Below are positions 25,463-34,251 of a DNA stretch of 64,000 nucleotides, piece by piece. Origin of the DNA: Schaedlerella arabinosiphila (GTDB taxonomy: Bacteria > Bacillota > Clostridia > Lachnospirales > Lachnospiraceae); the NCBI RefSeq assembly GCF_003885045.1, contig NZ_RHJS01000002.1:3588501-3652500 (forward strand), in the 5' to 3' direction. A model generated the notes under the pieces. The model saw only the letters and a list, made by a program, of their open reading frames with translations. It made no database searches and was not told the origin of the DNA. Each line of letters begins with the position of its first letter. Position 1 is the stretch's first letter. A program made the position numbers and the translations under genes.

Positions 25463-25487
25463 TTACAGTACAGTCAATTAATTGACT
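25457..25487. promoter_or_regulatory. Probable MarR operator
   Basis: AGTCAATTAATTGACT (25472-25487) is a perfect 16-bp palindrome. Its half AGTCAATTA recurs at 25457-25465. The position, over the start of the marR gene, suits autorepression. Confidence 0.65.
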
Positions 25488-25604
25488 CATTTCAGTTTAG
25501 CAAGTTTTGCACTGTTTGTCAATACCGCAAGCTGATCTTAGACTATAAAACAGCGGCAAGAATTTTTCTTATATCTTTTCTGCCCATTATGATATAATTT
25601 TTTA

Positions 25605-25635
25605 TTGACTTGAAGTGCGCTTCATAGTTTATGAT
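25605..25635 (+). promoter_or_regulatory. MerR-type promoter with 19-bp spacer
   Basis: TTGACT (25605-25610) and TATGAT (25630-25635) are separated by 19 bp, the over-long spacing typical of MerR-activated promoters. Within the spacer TGAAGTGCGCTTCA (25611-25624) is a dyad. It lies just upstream of the merR gene, implying autoactivation of the three-gene operon. Confidence 0.8.
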
Positions 25636-25656
25636 GAAACAGAAAGGCGGATTTAT

Positions 25657-26076
25657 ATGTATTCAGCAAAGGAAGCGGCCAAAATAACCGGGTTGTCAAC
25701 AGCAACTTTAAGATATTATGAAAAAGAGAATTTATTGCCCCCAATAGCTAGAAACAACCAAAAATACAGACAATATACAGACGAGGATATCGAATGGATA
25801 AAAATGATACAATGTATGCGCATGGCAAATATCCCCATTCATTCCATTAAGGATTATGTTTCACTGTTAATACAGGGGGGAGAAACACTTGAACAGCGTT
25901 TTGTTATGGTACAAAATCATATGGAAGATATTAAAAAACAAATGATTTCTCTGCAAAACGCATTTGACCTGACACAAAAAAAGTTATCATTCTATGAAAA
26001 ACTTTTAGCGGATTCTTCCTATAAAGAAATGTCATATAGCGAAGAATGGAAGTTATTTAATCATGGTGAAAATTAG
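25657..26076 (+). CDS. MerR-family transcriptional regulator
   Basis: A 139-residue regulator starting MYSAKEAAKITGLSTATLRYY, the MerR helix-turn-helix, with the usual second wing (YRQYTDEDIEWI) and a C-terminal coiled coil for dimerisation. There is no Cys metal site, so it is more like the aldehyde/electrophile-type members (AdhR, YhdM) than metal sensors. The start at 25657 is chosen for AGGCGG upstream. It heads an operon with a tautomerase and an SDR. Confidence 0.88.
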   Translation: MYSAKEAAKITGLSTATLRYYEKENLLPPIARNNQKYRQYTDEDIEWIKMIQCMRMANIPIHSIKDYVSLLIQGGETLEQRFVMVQNHMEDIKKQMISLQNAFDLTQKKLSFYEKLLADSSYKEMSYSEEWKLFNHGEN

Positions 26077-26103
26077 AGAGGAAAAACAGGAGGAAATTAA
26101 GAA

Positions 26104-26322
26104 ATGCCTTATATCACAGTAGAAAGCAGCGTTTTATCAGATATGCAAAAAGAGGAACTGATAAAGCAATTAACAGAAATATCTTCTGAAATCATGAAAA
26201 TACCACAGGAATTTTTTGTAACAACCATAAAGGAAGTACCGGACAAGAACTTTGGTATTGGCGGAAAAACCATTGATAAGGTAAAAGCTGAATATATACA
26301 GATCCATAATAAGCAAATGTAG
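26104..26322 (+). CDS. 4-oxalocrotonate tautomerase family protein
   Basis: The 72-residue protein begins MPYITVE, so removal of Met exposes the catalytic Pro1 of this family. The length matches the small tautomerases. A GGAGG ribosome binding site is present 27 bp after merR. The substrate is unknown. Position between a MerR regulator and an SDR suggests a stress or detoxification cassette acting on carbonyl compounds. Confidence 0.85.
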   Translation: MPYITVESSVLSDMQKEELIKQLTEISSEIMKIPQEFFVTTIKEVPDKNFGIGGKTIDKVKAEYIQIHNKQM

Positions 26323-26351
26323 GCTATTCCAGGCACAGGCGGAGAAAAGAA

Positions 26352-27125
26352 ATGGGAAATGTTTTAATTACAGGAACAACAAGCGGGCTTGGAAAAGCGT
26401 TTACTGAAAAATTTGCCAGTATGGGAAATAACATCATACTTGTATCAAGAGATATTCAAAAGCTGAAAAAACAGCAGTTATATTTACAGAATCAGTATCA
26501 TGTGACCGTAAATTTTATTGCATATGATCTGACAAAAGAAGATGCCGCAGATTTGATTATGGAACAAATAGAGACTTGGAATACGCCTATTGATTTTCTT
26601 GTCAACAATGCAGGTTTCAATGAGTGCGGCTTATTCTCTCAAACAGATCTGGACAAAGAAATAAAAATGATTGACTTGCACATACGTTTTATTACGCAAC
26701 TTACAAAACGTATTCTGTCAATAATGAAAAAGAACAACTACGGACATATACTTAATATTGGTTCAACAGGTTCTTTCATTCCCTCTCCCTCTGACGCAGT
26801 TTATTCAGCAACAAAAGCATATATCATGTCTTTTTCAAATGCCCTTTATGGAGAATATAGAAATACCGGAATAAAAATCACTTTGCTTTGTCCCGGAGCA
26901 ACGGAAACAGAATTTGCACGGAAAGCAAATATAGAGCAAACCTTGCTTTTCAAATATGCCGTAATGAAACCTGATAAAGTTGTCAAAATATCCTACCCTA
27001 AAATAATAAAAGGAAAACGTTTAATTATCCCAGGAATATATAATAAACTTCTCGTTTTTTTCTCAAAAATAATTCCTATTGAGATCACAAACAAACTAAC
27101 AATGATTATGATGAAGAATTATTAA
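26352..27125 (+). CDS. Short-chain dehydrogenase/reductase
   Basis: A 257-residue Rossmann-fold oxidoreductase. The coenzyme motif is TGTTSGLGKA (residues 7-16), NNAG is near residue 87, the catalytic Ser is in NIGSTGSF and the Tyr-Lys pair is YSATK near residue 156. The C-terminal 40 residues are basic and hydrophobic, as in SDRs that associate with membranes or lipid substrates. Last gene of the MerR operon. Confidence 0.88.
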   Translation: MGNVLITGTTSGLGKAFTEKFASMGNNIILVSRDIQKLKKQQLYLQNQYHVTVNFIAYDLTKEDAADLIMEQIETWNTPIDFLVNNAGFNECGLFSQTDLDKEIKMIDLHIRFITQLTKRILSIMKKNNYGHILNIGSTGSFIPSPSDAVYSATKAYIMSFSNALYGEYRNTGIKITLLCPGATETEFARKANIEQTLLFKYAVMKPDKVVKISYPKIIKGKRLIIPGIYNKLLVFFSKIIPIEITNKLTMIMMKNY

Positions 27126-27142
27126 AAGGCAGGTGGTGATAT

Positions 27143-27371
27143 ATGGAAAATATTCGTGCTAACGGTTCATGAACAGGACGAAAAAATCATTGATAAAATC
27201 ATATCGGCAATCACTACTTATATGCAGATTGAGCCTATGCAGACTCCCCCTGTTTCCGTCTGCTCTTTCAAAAGAAGATTCGCAGCGGAAAATTCTGATA
27301 CTTCCTGCCGGATTGCTTCGCCCCCTTTCCTTATCTGCCCCGTTTCCTGCCCTGACGCTGCCTGCTGGTGA
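27143..27371 (+). pseudogene. Frameshifted small-gene remnant
   Basis: After GGTGGTG a short frame reads MENIRANGS and stops, while the next frame continues in-register as VLTVHEQDEKIIDKIISAIT and on to 27371. Joining the two needs one inserted base after ATTCG. The downstream sequence soon loses coding character. The family is not recognised. Confidence 0.35.
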
Positions 27372-27415
27372 AAAGTGGAAGAGCCGGCTCATTGCACACA
27401 TAAATAAGGACGGCA

Positions 27416-27462
27416 AAAACGCCCTCAGGTATGTGGATTAGTGGCCACAGCTAAGGGCGTTT
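27416..27462 (+). terminator. Terminator-like hairpin
   Basis: Outer arms AAAACGCCCT (27416-27425) and AGGGCGTTT (27454-27462) enclose an inner TGTGG/CCACA helix. The U-tract is weak. Confidence 0.4.
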
Positions 27463-27564
27463 CTATTATGATTTTTCACAGTCATGCAAGACATTGAAAA
27501 AATGTTCTGATACCATTAAACCGCCGGACATCAAGAATAATACCGCCAAAACAACTTTTATCTA

Positions 27565-27606
27565 TTTGTTATCAAAAGTCATTTCCAAGGCCCGTAAGCC
27601 CGCATA
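27565..27606 (+). repeat. 42-nt imperfect direct repeat, left copy
   Basis: TTTGTTATCAAAAG followed by TTTCCAA, GCCC and CCCGCATA blocks. It matches 35252-35293 with 6 mismatches and no gaps. The pair brackets the yjdF-IS66-dinD island. Confidence 0.65.
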
Positions 27607-27678
27607 GCCCCTCTTGTTCACTTTAAACATAGTTAATCACTATATTACTTTTCTCAAACAAATATATTCCGTCAGGTA

Positions 27679-28095
27679 TTACCTCCCCCTATGCTTCTCT
27701 TTCCTTTTCTGCTGTTTCAGTTCAAACTGCCGCTGTTTCTCCGCTTCTCGCTGTTCCCGACTCACAATCTTACGTTCCGTTTTCAACTGCTCCTGCTGCA
27801 ATTTCAAAGCCTGTTGCGATTTTGTTCCTATCCCAGTATTCTGTACCTGTTTCCGCACTTCACGCTGTACCCGTTTAGGATTACGACAGGCTTCTTTTAC
27901 ATCAGTTGCCACAGCCGGACTAAATCGTAACCGATAGTAACTTTTCAGAACAAATTCATAAACCTCATGTTCTTTTGGTTCCGCGCCAAACGTAACCTTA
28001 CACACAGATAGCTTTCCATCTGATACACGTTCAAACACTCCCACCCAAAACGGTTCTTCAAAAAATACTGTCAATTTTCCCGATACTTTGTCCAT
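27679..28095 (-). CDS. yjdF: YjdF family protein (DUF2992)
   Basis: A 138-residue protein starting MDKVSGKLTVFFEEPFWVGV, the YjdF signature, with a beta-rich N-terminal half (about 1-80) and a strongly basic coiled C-terminus rich in Lys, Arg and Gln (REQREAEKQRQFELKQQKRK). In other Firmicutes the family is controlled by the yjdF riboswitch, which senses azaaromatic compounds. The expected RNA is present directly upstream. AAGGAGG precedes the start. The biochemical function of YjdF is unknown. Confidence 0.85.
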   Translation of the reverse strand: MDKVSGKLTVFFEEPFWVGVFERVSDGKLSVCKVTFGAEPKEHEVYEFVLKSYYRLRFSPAVATDVKEACRNPKRVQREVRKQVQNTGIGTKSQQALKLQQEQLKTERKIVSREQREAEKQRQFELKQQKRKEKHRGR

Positions 28096-28133
28096 GACAA
28101 TTCCTCCTTAAAATGGTTGTAATGAACAAAGAA

Positions 28134-28220
28134 CGGACGACCCTAAGGAGGGAGGGCTACTTACACCAAATCGGTGCGACTGGACTACCTACCAGTTCTG
28201 CAAGGTTCTCTTGCGTTGTG
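28134..28220 (-). ncRNA. Probable yjdF (azaaromatic) riboswitch
   Basis: In the leader of yjdF the minus strand forms successive hairpins GCAAG-AGAAC-CTTGC, ACTGG...CCAGT and CACC-GATTT-GGTG, then CCCT...AGGG running towards the ribosome binding site. Compact consecutive helices right before a yjdF gene are what the yjdF motif shows. The call rests on gene context plus fold; a covariance-model search was not possible. Confidence 0.7.
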
Positions 28221-28537
28221 TTTTTATCTTTGCCCCCATATATTACCACAGAAACGCCCATTTTTCCACAAAAAATGGCAATCCACATATAACTGCAAAC
28301 TGCCATGTCATCATTTCCTTTATCCGGTTTACTTACATGGTGCTAGGACCATGTGCTAACCATCACCAAAAGGAGCATTATCTTTTCCACAGCTTATTTC
28401 TTATGTAAGCAAGAAATAATCCGTACCTATTCAAAATCACCAATGTTTGCTAAACTGTGCCTTAATGAGAGTTGATCTTTTATATCATCACCAAGTTATC
28501 TGTACTTTGACAAAAAAAATCCACCCAGCAGTTTCTG

Positions 28538-30196
28538 CTAAGTGGACGCACCTGGACGATTTGTACGACAGGACTCCGGTATGGATTCTGACCATGGTAA
28601 TAGTTGCTGGAGATCTTCTTTTGACGGGAATGGCCCCAGATCTTTCATACGTTCCAGTATGTAAGCCACATAGTCATATGGCTTAAGCCCATTCAGTAAC
28701 GCCGTCTCCGTGATGCTGTATACGGTCGCGCTGGCCTCCGCGCCTTTGATGCTTTTGGAGAACAGCCAGTTGCGGCGGCCAATGGCAAAGTTCTTGACCG
28801 CCCTCTCCGCGGCCGAGTTATCGATACTCAGATGTCCGTCTTCCAGATAGGCTTTGAGGTATTTTTCCTGATTTAAAGCGTATAAAACGGCCTCTCCTAT
28901 TTTAGAAGACCTGTTTACAGAGCCTTCTAAAGTATGCAGCCATCCGAAGAAAGCCTCTAAAAGCGGTTTTGACTGCTTCTGACGCTCAGCATATCTTTCC
29001 TCAGGAGATTGGTTACGGATCAGTTCCTCTATTTTATAAAGCATGCCAATCCGTGCCATTGCCTGGTATGCAGTTGTTTCTTTCAGCTGTTCTTTGGTAA
29101 AGCCCTTTTTCAAAGGGGTCAGGGCTTCATCAAACCGCCGCCTTGCGTGTGCCATGCACCCTGTCACGGTGATCTGCTCCGGGAGGCCGTGGTAAGCCTG
29201 GTATCCATCACAGGTCAGATAGCCACGGAACTCATCCCCCAGGAATTCCACCGGATGGTATCCACCCCTGGTCCTTTCATATTGGAAGAGGACCATCCGT
29301 GGGGATCCGCTGTATTCATCCGTAAGATACACCCACATCCAGTTCTGGGTTGTCCCTTTTTGCTCGGGCTCATCGATCACCTGGAGTCGGGTTTCATCAC
29401 AGTGGATATATCTGCTGCGCAGGAATTCTTCCCTCATCAGGTCATAGATCGGCTGCAGGTACCGTTTTGCGCACAGGATGATCCAGTTGGCCATGGTCTT
29501 TGTTGACAGGTTCAGGTTATATCTTGCGAACTCCCTCTCCTGTCGCGCAAGCGGCATCCCGTTCACATATTTCGCATTCATAATGCCGGCAACGAGGGAT
29601 GGTGTCGCAACACTGCCTTTGAGAAGTGACGGATCTTTCTGCGGGCGCTTCATCATCCCGCATTTGGGACAGGCATAAACATAGGTGGTCTCCTCCACCA
29701 CTTCAAATCGGGCAGGGATGAATTTCAAATATTTTACGGTCTCCGTAGTCACCACTTTATATTTTGTCCCACATTCAGGGCAGAATCTGTCGTTTCCTTC
29801 TAATTTATGTTTGATCACTTCTGTGGTTTCAAAAGCGGAAAGGTCCTCTTCCTTTTTTCCGGTTGGTTTTTTACGTTTATAAGATTTTGGATGGATCTCC
29901 TCCATCTCTGGCTCGGCTGCATTGGGATCGGCCTCCTGCTCCGCCTCATTGAACAGGTCCATCTGCTCATAGCCTTCCGCGTATTTTTCGCTGGAAGAGC
30001 CAAACTGCTTCCTCTGCGCAAGTGCCAGCCGATCCGAAAGCAGTGCATTCATAAACTCCAGTTCCTTCGTTTTTTCTTTCAGGAGCTGGATCTCTGTTTC
30101 CTGTTTTTTCTGATGCACCTGCATGGCCTGTATCAATGTGATGATATTCTCTTTGCTCATATCCTGCAATTGTTTTTCAGAAAAAAGCGGTTCCAT
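28538..30196 (-). CDS. tnpC: IS66-family transposase TnpC
   Basis: The 552-residue DDE transposase starts with a leucine-rich coiled coil (about residues 15-60), then a zinc-binding segment (CPECG ... CPKCG, about 140-185) and the catalytic core with HCDETRLQV, CDGYQAYHG and NSAAERAVKNF carrying the acidic triad. A C-terminal IS66 tail follows. It is full-length and uninterrupted, so the element may be active. AGGAGGGCTGG precedes the start. Confidence 0.95.
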   Translation of the reverse strand: MEPLFSEKQLQDMSKENIITLIQAMQVHQKKQETEIQLLKEKTKELEFMNALLSDRLALAQRKQFGSSSEKYAEGYEQMDLFNEAEQEADPNAAEPEMEEIHPKSYKRKKPTGKKEEDLSAFETTEVIKHKLEGNDRFCPECGTKYKVVTTETVKYLKFIPARFEVVEETTYVYACPKCGMMKRPQKDPSLLKGSVATPSLVAGIMNAKYVNGMPLARQEREFARYNLNLSTKTMANWIILCAKRYLQPIYDLMREEFLRSRYIHCDETRLQVIDEPEQKGTTQNWMWVYLTDEYSGSPRMVLFQYERTRGGYHPVEFLGDEFRGYLTCDGYQAYHGLPEQITVTGCMAHARRRFDEALTPLKKGFTKEQLKETTAYQAMARIGMLYKIEELIRNQSPEERYAERQKQSKPLLEAFFGWLHTLEGSVNRSSKIGEAVLYALNQEKYLKAYLEDGHLSIDNSAAERAVKNFAIGRRNWLFSKSIKGAEASATVYSITETALLNGLKPYDYVAYILERMKDLGPFPSKEDLQQLLPWSESIPESCRTNRPGAST

Positions 30197-30348
30197 GATC
30201 CAGCCCTCCTATCTCTTGTGGTCTGAGAAAAGTATATCATGAAACCGCTCTGTTTTCGAGAGGAAACCGGATGGAAAAACAGAGGAAAATTCATTGAAAA
30301 CTGCCACTTTTTCAGCTTTTTGCGAATTGACAGGAAAATCGGTGTAGA

Positions 30349-30702
30349 TTAGATTGTGATCTTCGGATGATGTTCCTCAAAAGCGCCTTTTGGGTCGAGG
30401 GACAGTCCATCACATAACCAATGAATTTCCTTTAAGGTCACTTTTTTCAACTCATCCGGCGTATCCGGCCAGCGGAAGTAATTGCGGTCGAGCCGCTTCA
30501 TCAGGATCCAGAAACCGGATCCGTCCCATTGAAGGATTTTGATGGATGTCCGTCTGCGGTTACAGAAGGCGAACATGCAGCGGGAATACGGATCCAGATG
30601 GAATTTTAGCTTTATGATCGCGGCCAGGCCGTTATAGCTCTTGCGCAGGTCTGTACTGCCGCAGGCCAGGTATACGGTGGTCCCGCCTGACAGGTCAAGC
30701 AT
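30349..30702 (-). CDS. tnpB: IS66 accessory protein TnpB
   Basis: A 117-residue IS66 Orf2 protein with the family signature VYLACGSTDLRKSYNGLAAI, then CNRRRTSIKILQWDGSGFWI. It is needed for IS66 transposition by an unresolved mechanism. It overlaps the end of tnpA by 8 nt and lies 150 bp upstream of tnpC. Confidence 0.93.
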   Translation of the reverse strand: MLDLSGGTTVYLACGSTDLRKSYNGLAAIIKLKFHLDPYSRCMFAFCNRRRTSIKILQWDGSGFWILMKRLDRNYFRWPDTPDELKKVTLKEIHWLCDGLSLDPKGAFEEHHPKITI

Positions 30703-31045
30703 AATTTTTTAGTGTGTGGATCAAAGAGGCCATCAGTTCACACGGGCAACCGGTGCTGACCTCTATCCGGATACTTTCTGGAAGATGGATCGTTATGGAA
30801 GGATACTCCGACAACGGTTGGGAGGAAACCTCTAACTCAGAAGGGAGTCTGGCAAAGACTGGTTCCATCCCTTGATCCAATTCGGAAGGCTTCTGCATTT
30901 GTTTTCTGATCCAATAACTGAAAGTCGACAGGGGGACTTGATTTTCCTGACACCATTCTTTTCTTGACAATCCGCTTTTTTGGAAATCCTGAATTCGCTT
31001 CATCCAGAAATCTTCTTTTGTAAGGTTCGTTTCATTCATAGGCAA
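30695..31045 (-). CDS. tnpA: IS66 accessory protein TnpA
   Basis: A 116-residue IS66 Orf1-type protein with an N-terminal helix-turn-helix pattern (WMKRIQDFQKSGLSRKEWC, VPLSTFSYWIRK), probably a DNA-binding component. It is the first gene of the element, with the right inverted repeat 70 bp upstream. Confidence 0.9.
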   Translation of the reverse strand: MPMNETNLTKEDFWMKRIQDFQKSGLSRKEWCQENQVPLSTFSYWIRKQMQKPSELDQGMEPVFARLPSELEVSSQPLSEYPSITIHLPESIRIEVSTGCPCELMASLIHTLKNYA

Positions 31046-31122
31046 TACCTCCCTTGATTTGGAGCTATTGTATCAAAAATGATGGAGGATTCATAGATAC
31101 GGATTATTTCGTGCTTACTTTC

Positions 31123-31884
31123 TTATAACCATACTCCCCAATCCCCATAATCAAATGTTCCACTTCCATGATGAAGTTTTCCGTCCGCCTTGAGATTTCT
31201 AAACGCTTCCCGCATACGGATTAAGATTTCCGGTTCTATATCCAATGAATGATGTGCCGGAAGCACTTTCTTCACAGACAATGCCGCAACTTTTTCCAAA
31301 GAATCAAGGTATGCTTCCGGGTCAGTAGACGGATAATAAGCAAACAGAATATCTTTATATACCAAATCACCTGTAAATAAATATTCCCTGCTTTTTTCCC
31401 AAAAGCACATATGCCCCGGAGAATGTCCAGGAGTATGCAGCACTTCAATTTCCCTGCCGCCAATATCGATGATGTCATGGTCTGCCAGCACTTTTGTTGG
31501 CATACCTTGAAAAAACTCATAATCGTTCACACAAAATCCTTCGGGCAAATCACAGCGGTCTATGACCATCTCTCTTATCGTTTCGATTGATAAAGGAAAT
31601 TTACCATTCAGCCAATCCAATTCATCAGCGTGTGCATAAAAATCCGGGAAATACTTATGTCCTCCAATATGATCCCAGTGAATATGCGTGGCTACTGCTG
31701 TAATTGGTCTATTAGTAAGTTTCAGTACTTCCTCATATATATTGGAAATGCCAAGCCCTGTATCAATAAGCAGACTTCGAGTATTTCCATTCAGCAAATA
31801 ACAATGTGTCTCCTCCCAATGGCGGTATTCGCTGATAATATATGTATTTGCATCAATTTTATCTATTGTAAACCAGTTATCCAT
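31123..31884 (-). CDS. MBL-fold metallo-hydrolase
   Basis: A 253-residue metallo-beta-lactamase-fold hydrolase. The metal motif is THIHWDHIGG near residue 70, with further ligands in HTPGHSPGHM, FTGDLVY and PAHHSLD. It resembles glyoxalase II-like or lactonase-like members, and the substrate is not evident. The start at 31882-31884 (MDNWFT) has TGGAG upstream; an earlier in-frame ATG lacks one. The stop codon lies inside the IS66 target duplication. The intact stop shows the gene was spared. Confidence 0.85.
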   Translation of the reverse strand: MDNWFTIDKIDANTYIISEYRHWEETHCYLLNGNTRSLLIDTGLGISNIYEEVLKLTNRPITAVATHIHWDHIGGHKYFPDFYAHADELDWLNGKFPLSIETIREMVIDRCDLPEGFCVNDYEFFQGMPTKVLADHDIIDIGGREIEVLHTPGHSPGHMCFWEKSREYLFTGDLVYKDILFAYYPSTDPEAYLDSLEKVAALSVKKVLPAHHSLDIEPEILIRMREAFRNLKADGKLHHGSGTFDYGDWGVWL

Positions 31885-32025
31885 TACTCCACACTCTTTC
31901 TTTGAATATATATTATATTCCGTTGGTAGCATTTGTAAAGTTTTTTAATAGACATATATAGAGAATCAGATTCATTTTCAATTAATGTTAGTAACACTTT
32001 TCTATCTGATTCATTCCATAGAAAA

Positions 32026-32388
32026 ATGCCTGATATAAAAATAACCCACTTTGGTTTCATATTCGCTCAAATTTCAATAGTGTTTTATTACCAAAATTCG
32101 CAACTACCAGAGGATAATGAAATCCGTCCTATAGGATTAACATACTTTCGGGAACACCATCCCGTTTTGTATATGGACTTGTTTCTATCTGGTACTTTGA
32201 CCAAACATCTCGCAGATACAAATGAATCCGCCCATGAGCGCATGGATTTAATCGTAAAACAAATGGCAAAACAGCAACGAGTCAATGAACAGCTAAAATC
32301 TTCTGATTGGCTCAAATGGTTACAGACCATGAATAATATACAAGCCTCAGCAAGGGAAATCATACTCTCAGAAATCGTATACGCATAA
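32026..32388 (+). pseudogene. TnpV-like transposon protein, damaged N-terminus
   Basis: Residues from about 27 onward (LPEDNEIRPIGLTYFREHH, QMAKQQRVNEQLK, MNNIQASAREIILSE) match TnpV, a small protein carried by Tn4451-like mobilizable elements. The first 25 residues do not resemble TnpV and there is no good ribosome binding site, so the 5' end is probably frameshifted or replaced. It is a footprint of a mobile element in this island. Confidence 0.6.
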
Positions 32389-32438
32389 CTACCATCTTTT
32401 ATGGTCGGCGCTGGCACTCCATCAGCGCCGATCTACAA

Positions 32439-33164
32439 TTATTCATCCAACATTAATTTTCCCGCTTTTGCTTTCGCCTTTAATCGGGCAAGTTGTTCTT
32501 TTTCAACCTGTTGAATGCTTTTTTCTGGTGTCGGTAAATCTTCCGGCATTGTACCACCTATTTTCTCAATAGCGCCTCTCACTTCTTTCCCAACCTTATA
32601 ATGAGTAGCCGTCGCTGCCTTTGCACCAGTAATCTCATCTTTCTGTAGTTTTTCTTCCGTCTGTGATATTCTGAACAAATTAGCAACAAGCTCCGTACTT
32701 CCCATATAATCAAGAATTTTTTGCCCTACTTCCAAACCTTTTCTCTTGTGTATATCGTCAACATCTAATCCACCATATAATCCCATGTATCCGGCATTTT
32801 GGAAAATCGCAAATTCTTCATTTGTAATAACTCCTGCGTCATGTGCTGTTTCTGCAAGAAGTTGATTCCACTGTTTAATATCTCCACGCACTACCAAACG
32901 TCTTCTGTCTTCATCTAATTCGTTAAAATGATCTGCCACTTCTTGCCGATATGTTTGAATGGCAAAATATGTCTGTCCTAAAGCTATCACTTTTTTTCGT
33001 GGATCACCGTTCTGTACAATCAAATAACAAGCATAACGAGTAAGCTCATAATCCTTAACAGGCTTACTCGTTGCACCAGCACTTACGATTTTCCTGACCT
33101 CAGGAAAATCGGCCGAAATGATGTGACCGCTGTTTTCACAAGCAATCATGGCTCGCTTAATCAC
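32439..33164 (-). pseudogene. dinD: DinD (DNA-damage-inducible protein D), N-terminus missing
   Basis: The 241 residues match the body of DinD: AMIACENSGHIISADFPEV, LTRYACYLIVQNGDPRKKVI, YGGLDVDDIHKRKGL, LDYMGSTELVANLFRISQTE and the C-terminal GGTMPEDLPTPEKSI. DinD normally has about 45 more N-terminal residues; here the coding frame reaches only FHNVIKRAM before a stop at the junction with the SNF2-like tail. In E. coli DinD inhibits RecA filaments. The product is probably non-functional, though translation from the GTG or ATG codons near 33164 is possible. Confidence 0.7.
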
Positions 33165-33184
33165 GTTATGAAAAATTTCACATT

Positions 33185-34099
33185 TTATGCGTTTCTAATA
33201 AGTTCTTCAAGATCATCCATCGTAATATTAGTAGGTATATCATGTCCACTAACAACTTGATCAAACAGTTCTTTCTTTTTATCTTGCAGTAATTGAACTT
33301 TCTCTTCTATTGTATCAGCTACAATCAACTCTTCCCTCATCAGGTCATAGATCGGCTGCAGGTACCGTTTTGCGCACAGGATGATCCAGTTGGCCATGGT
33401 CTTTGTTGACAGGTTCAGGTTATATCTTGCGAACTCCCTCTCCTGTCGCGCAAGCGGCATCCCGTTCACATATTTCGCATTCATAATGCCGGCAACGAGG
33501 GATGGTGTCGCAACACTGCCTTTGAGAAGTGACGGATCTTTCTGCGGGCGCTTCATCATCCCGCATTTGGGACAGGCATAAACATAGGTGGTCTCCTCCA
33601 CCACTTCAAATCGGGCAGGGATGAATTTCAAATATTTTACGGTCTCCGTAGTCACCACTTTATATTTTGTCCCACATTCAGGGCAGAATCTGTCGTTTCC
33701 TTCTAATTTATGTTTGATCACTTCTGTGGTTTCAAAAGCGGAAAGGTCCTCTTCCTTTTTTCCGGTTGGTTTTTTACGTTTATAAGATTTTGGATGGATC
33801 TCCTCCATCTCTGGCTCGGCTGCATTGGGATCGGCCTCCTGCTCCGCCTCATTGAACAGGTCCATCTGCTCATAGCCTTCCGCGTATTTTTCGCTGGAAG
33901 AGCCAAACTGCTTCCTCTGCGCAAGTGCCAGCCGATCCGAAAGCAGTGCATTCATAAACTCCAGTTCCTTCGTTTTTTCTTTCAGGAGCTGGATCTCTGT
34001 TTCCTGTTTTTTCTGATGCACCTGCATGGCCTGTATCAATGTGATGATATTCTCTTTGCTCATATCCTGCAATTGTTTTTCAGAAAAAAGCGGTTCCAT
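33185..34099 (-). pseudogene. Chimeric frame: IS66 TnpC N-terminus fused to a SNF2-helicase-like tail
   Basis: The first 257 residues are identical to the N-terminal part of the intact TnpC copy (through LQPIYDLMREE). The frame then switches to IVADTIEEKVQLLQDKKKEL and ends MDDLEELIRNA, which reads like the extreme C-terminus of a SNF2/HepA-type helicase. The catalytic triad of the transposase is gone. The breakpoint is at about 33330. The open frame is an accident of the deletion, not a designed fusion. Confidence 0.8.
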
Positions 34100-34251
34100 G
34101 ATCCAGCCCTCCTATCTCTTGCGGTCTGAGAAAAGTATATCATGAAACCGCTCTGTTTTCGAGAGGGAACCGGATGGAAAAACAGAGGAAAATTCATTGA
34201 AAACTGCCACTTTTTCAGCTTTTTGCGAATTGACAGGAAAATCGGTGTAGA

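Larger units (their letters stand above)
28405..31118 (-). mobile_element. Complete IS66-family insertion sequence
   Basis: The 2,714-bp element is bounded by inverted repeats starting GTAAGCAAGAAATAATCC (28405) and ending GGATTATTTCGTGCTTAC (31118), one mismatch over 18 bp. It is flanked by the exact 8-bp duplication TTTCTTAT (28397-28404 and 31119-31126), the size known for IS66. All three genes (tnpA, tnpB, tnpC) are open. The right duplication contains the stop codon of the MBL hydrolase gene, so insertion did not damage that protein. Confidence 0.95.

Noticed and set aside
33185..34099. Functional transposase-helicase fusion protein
   Set aside because: The transposase part lacks its catalytic residues, the tail is only ~46 residues, and the join coincides with the IS breakpoint.
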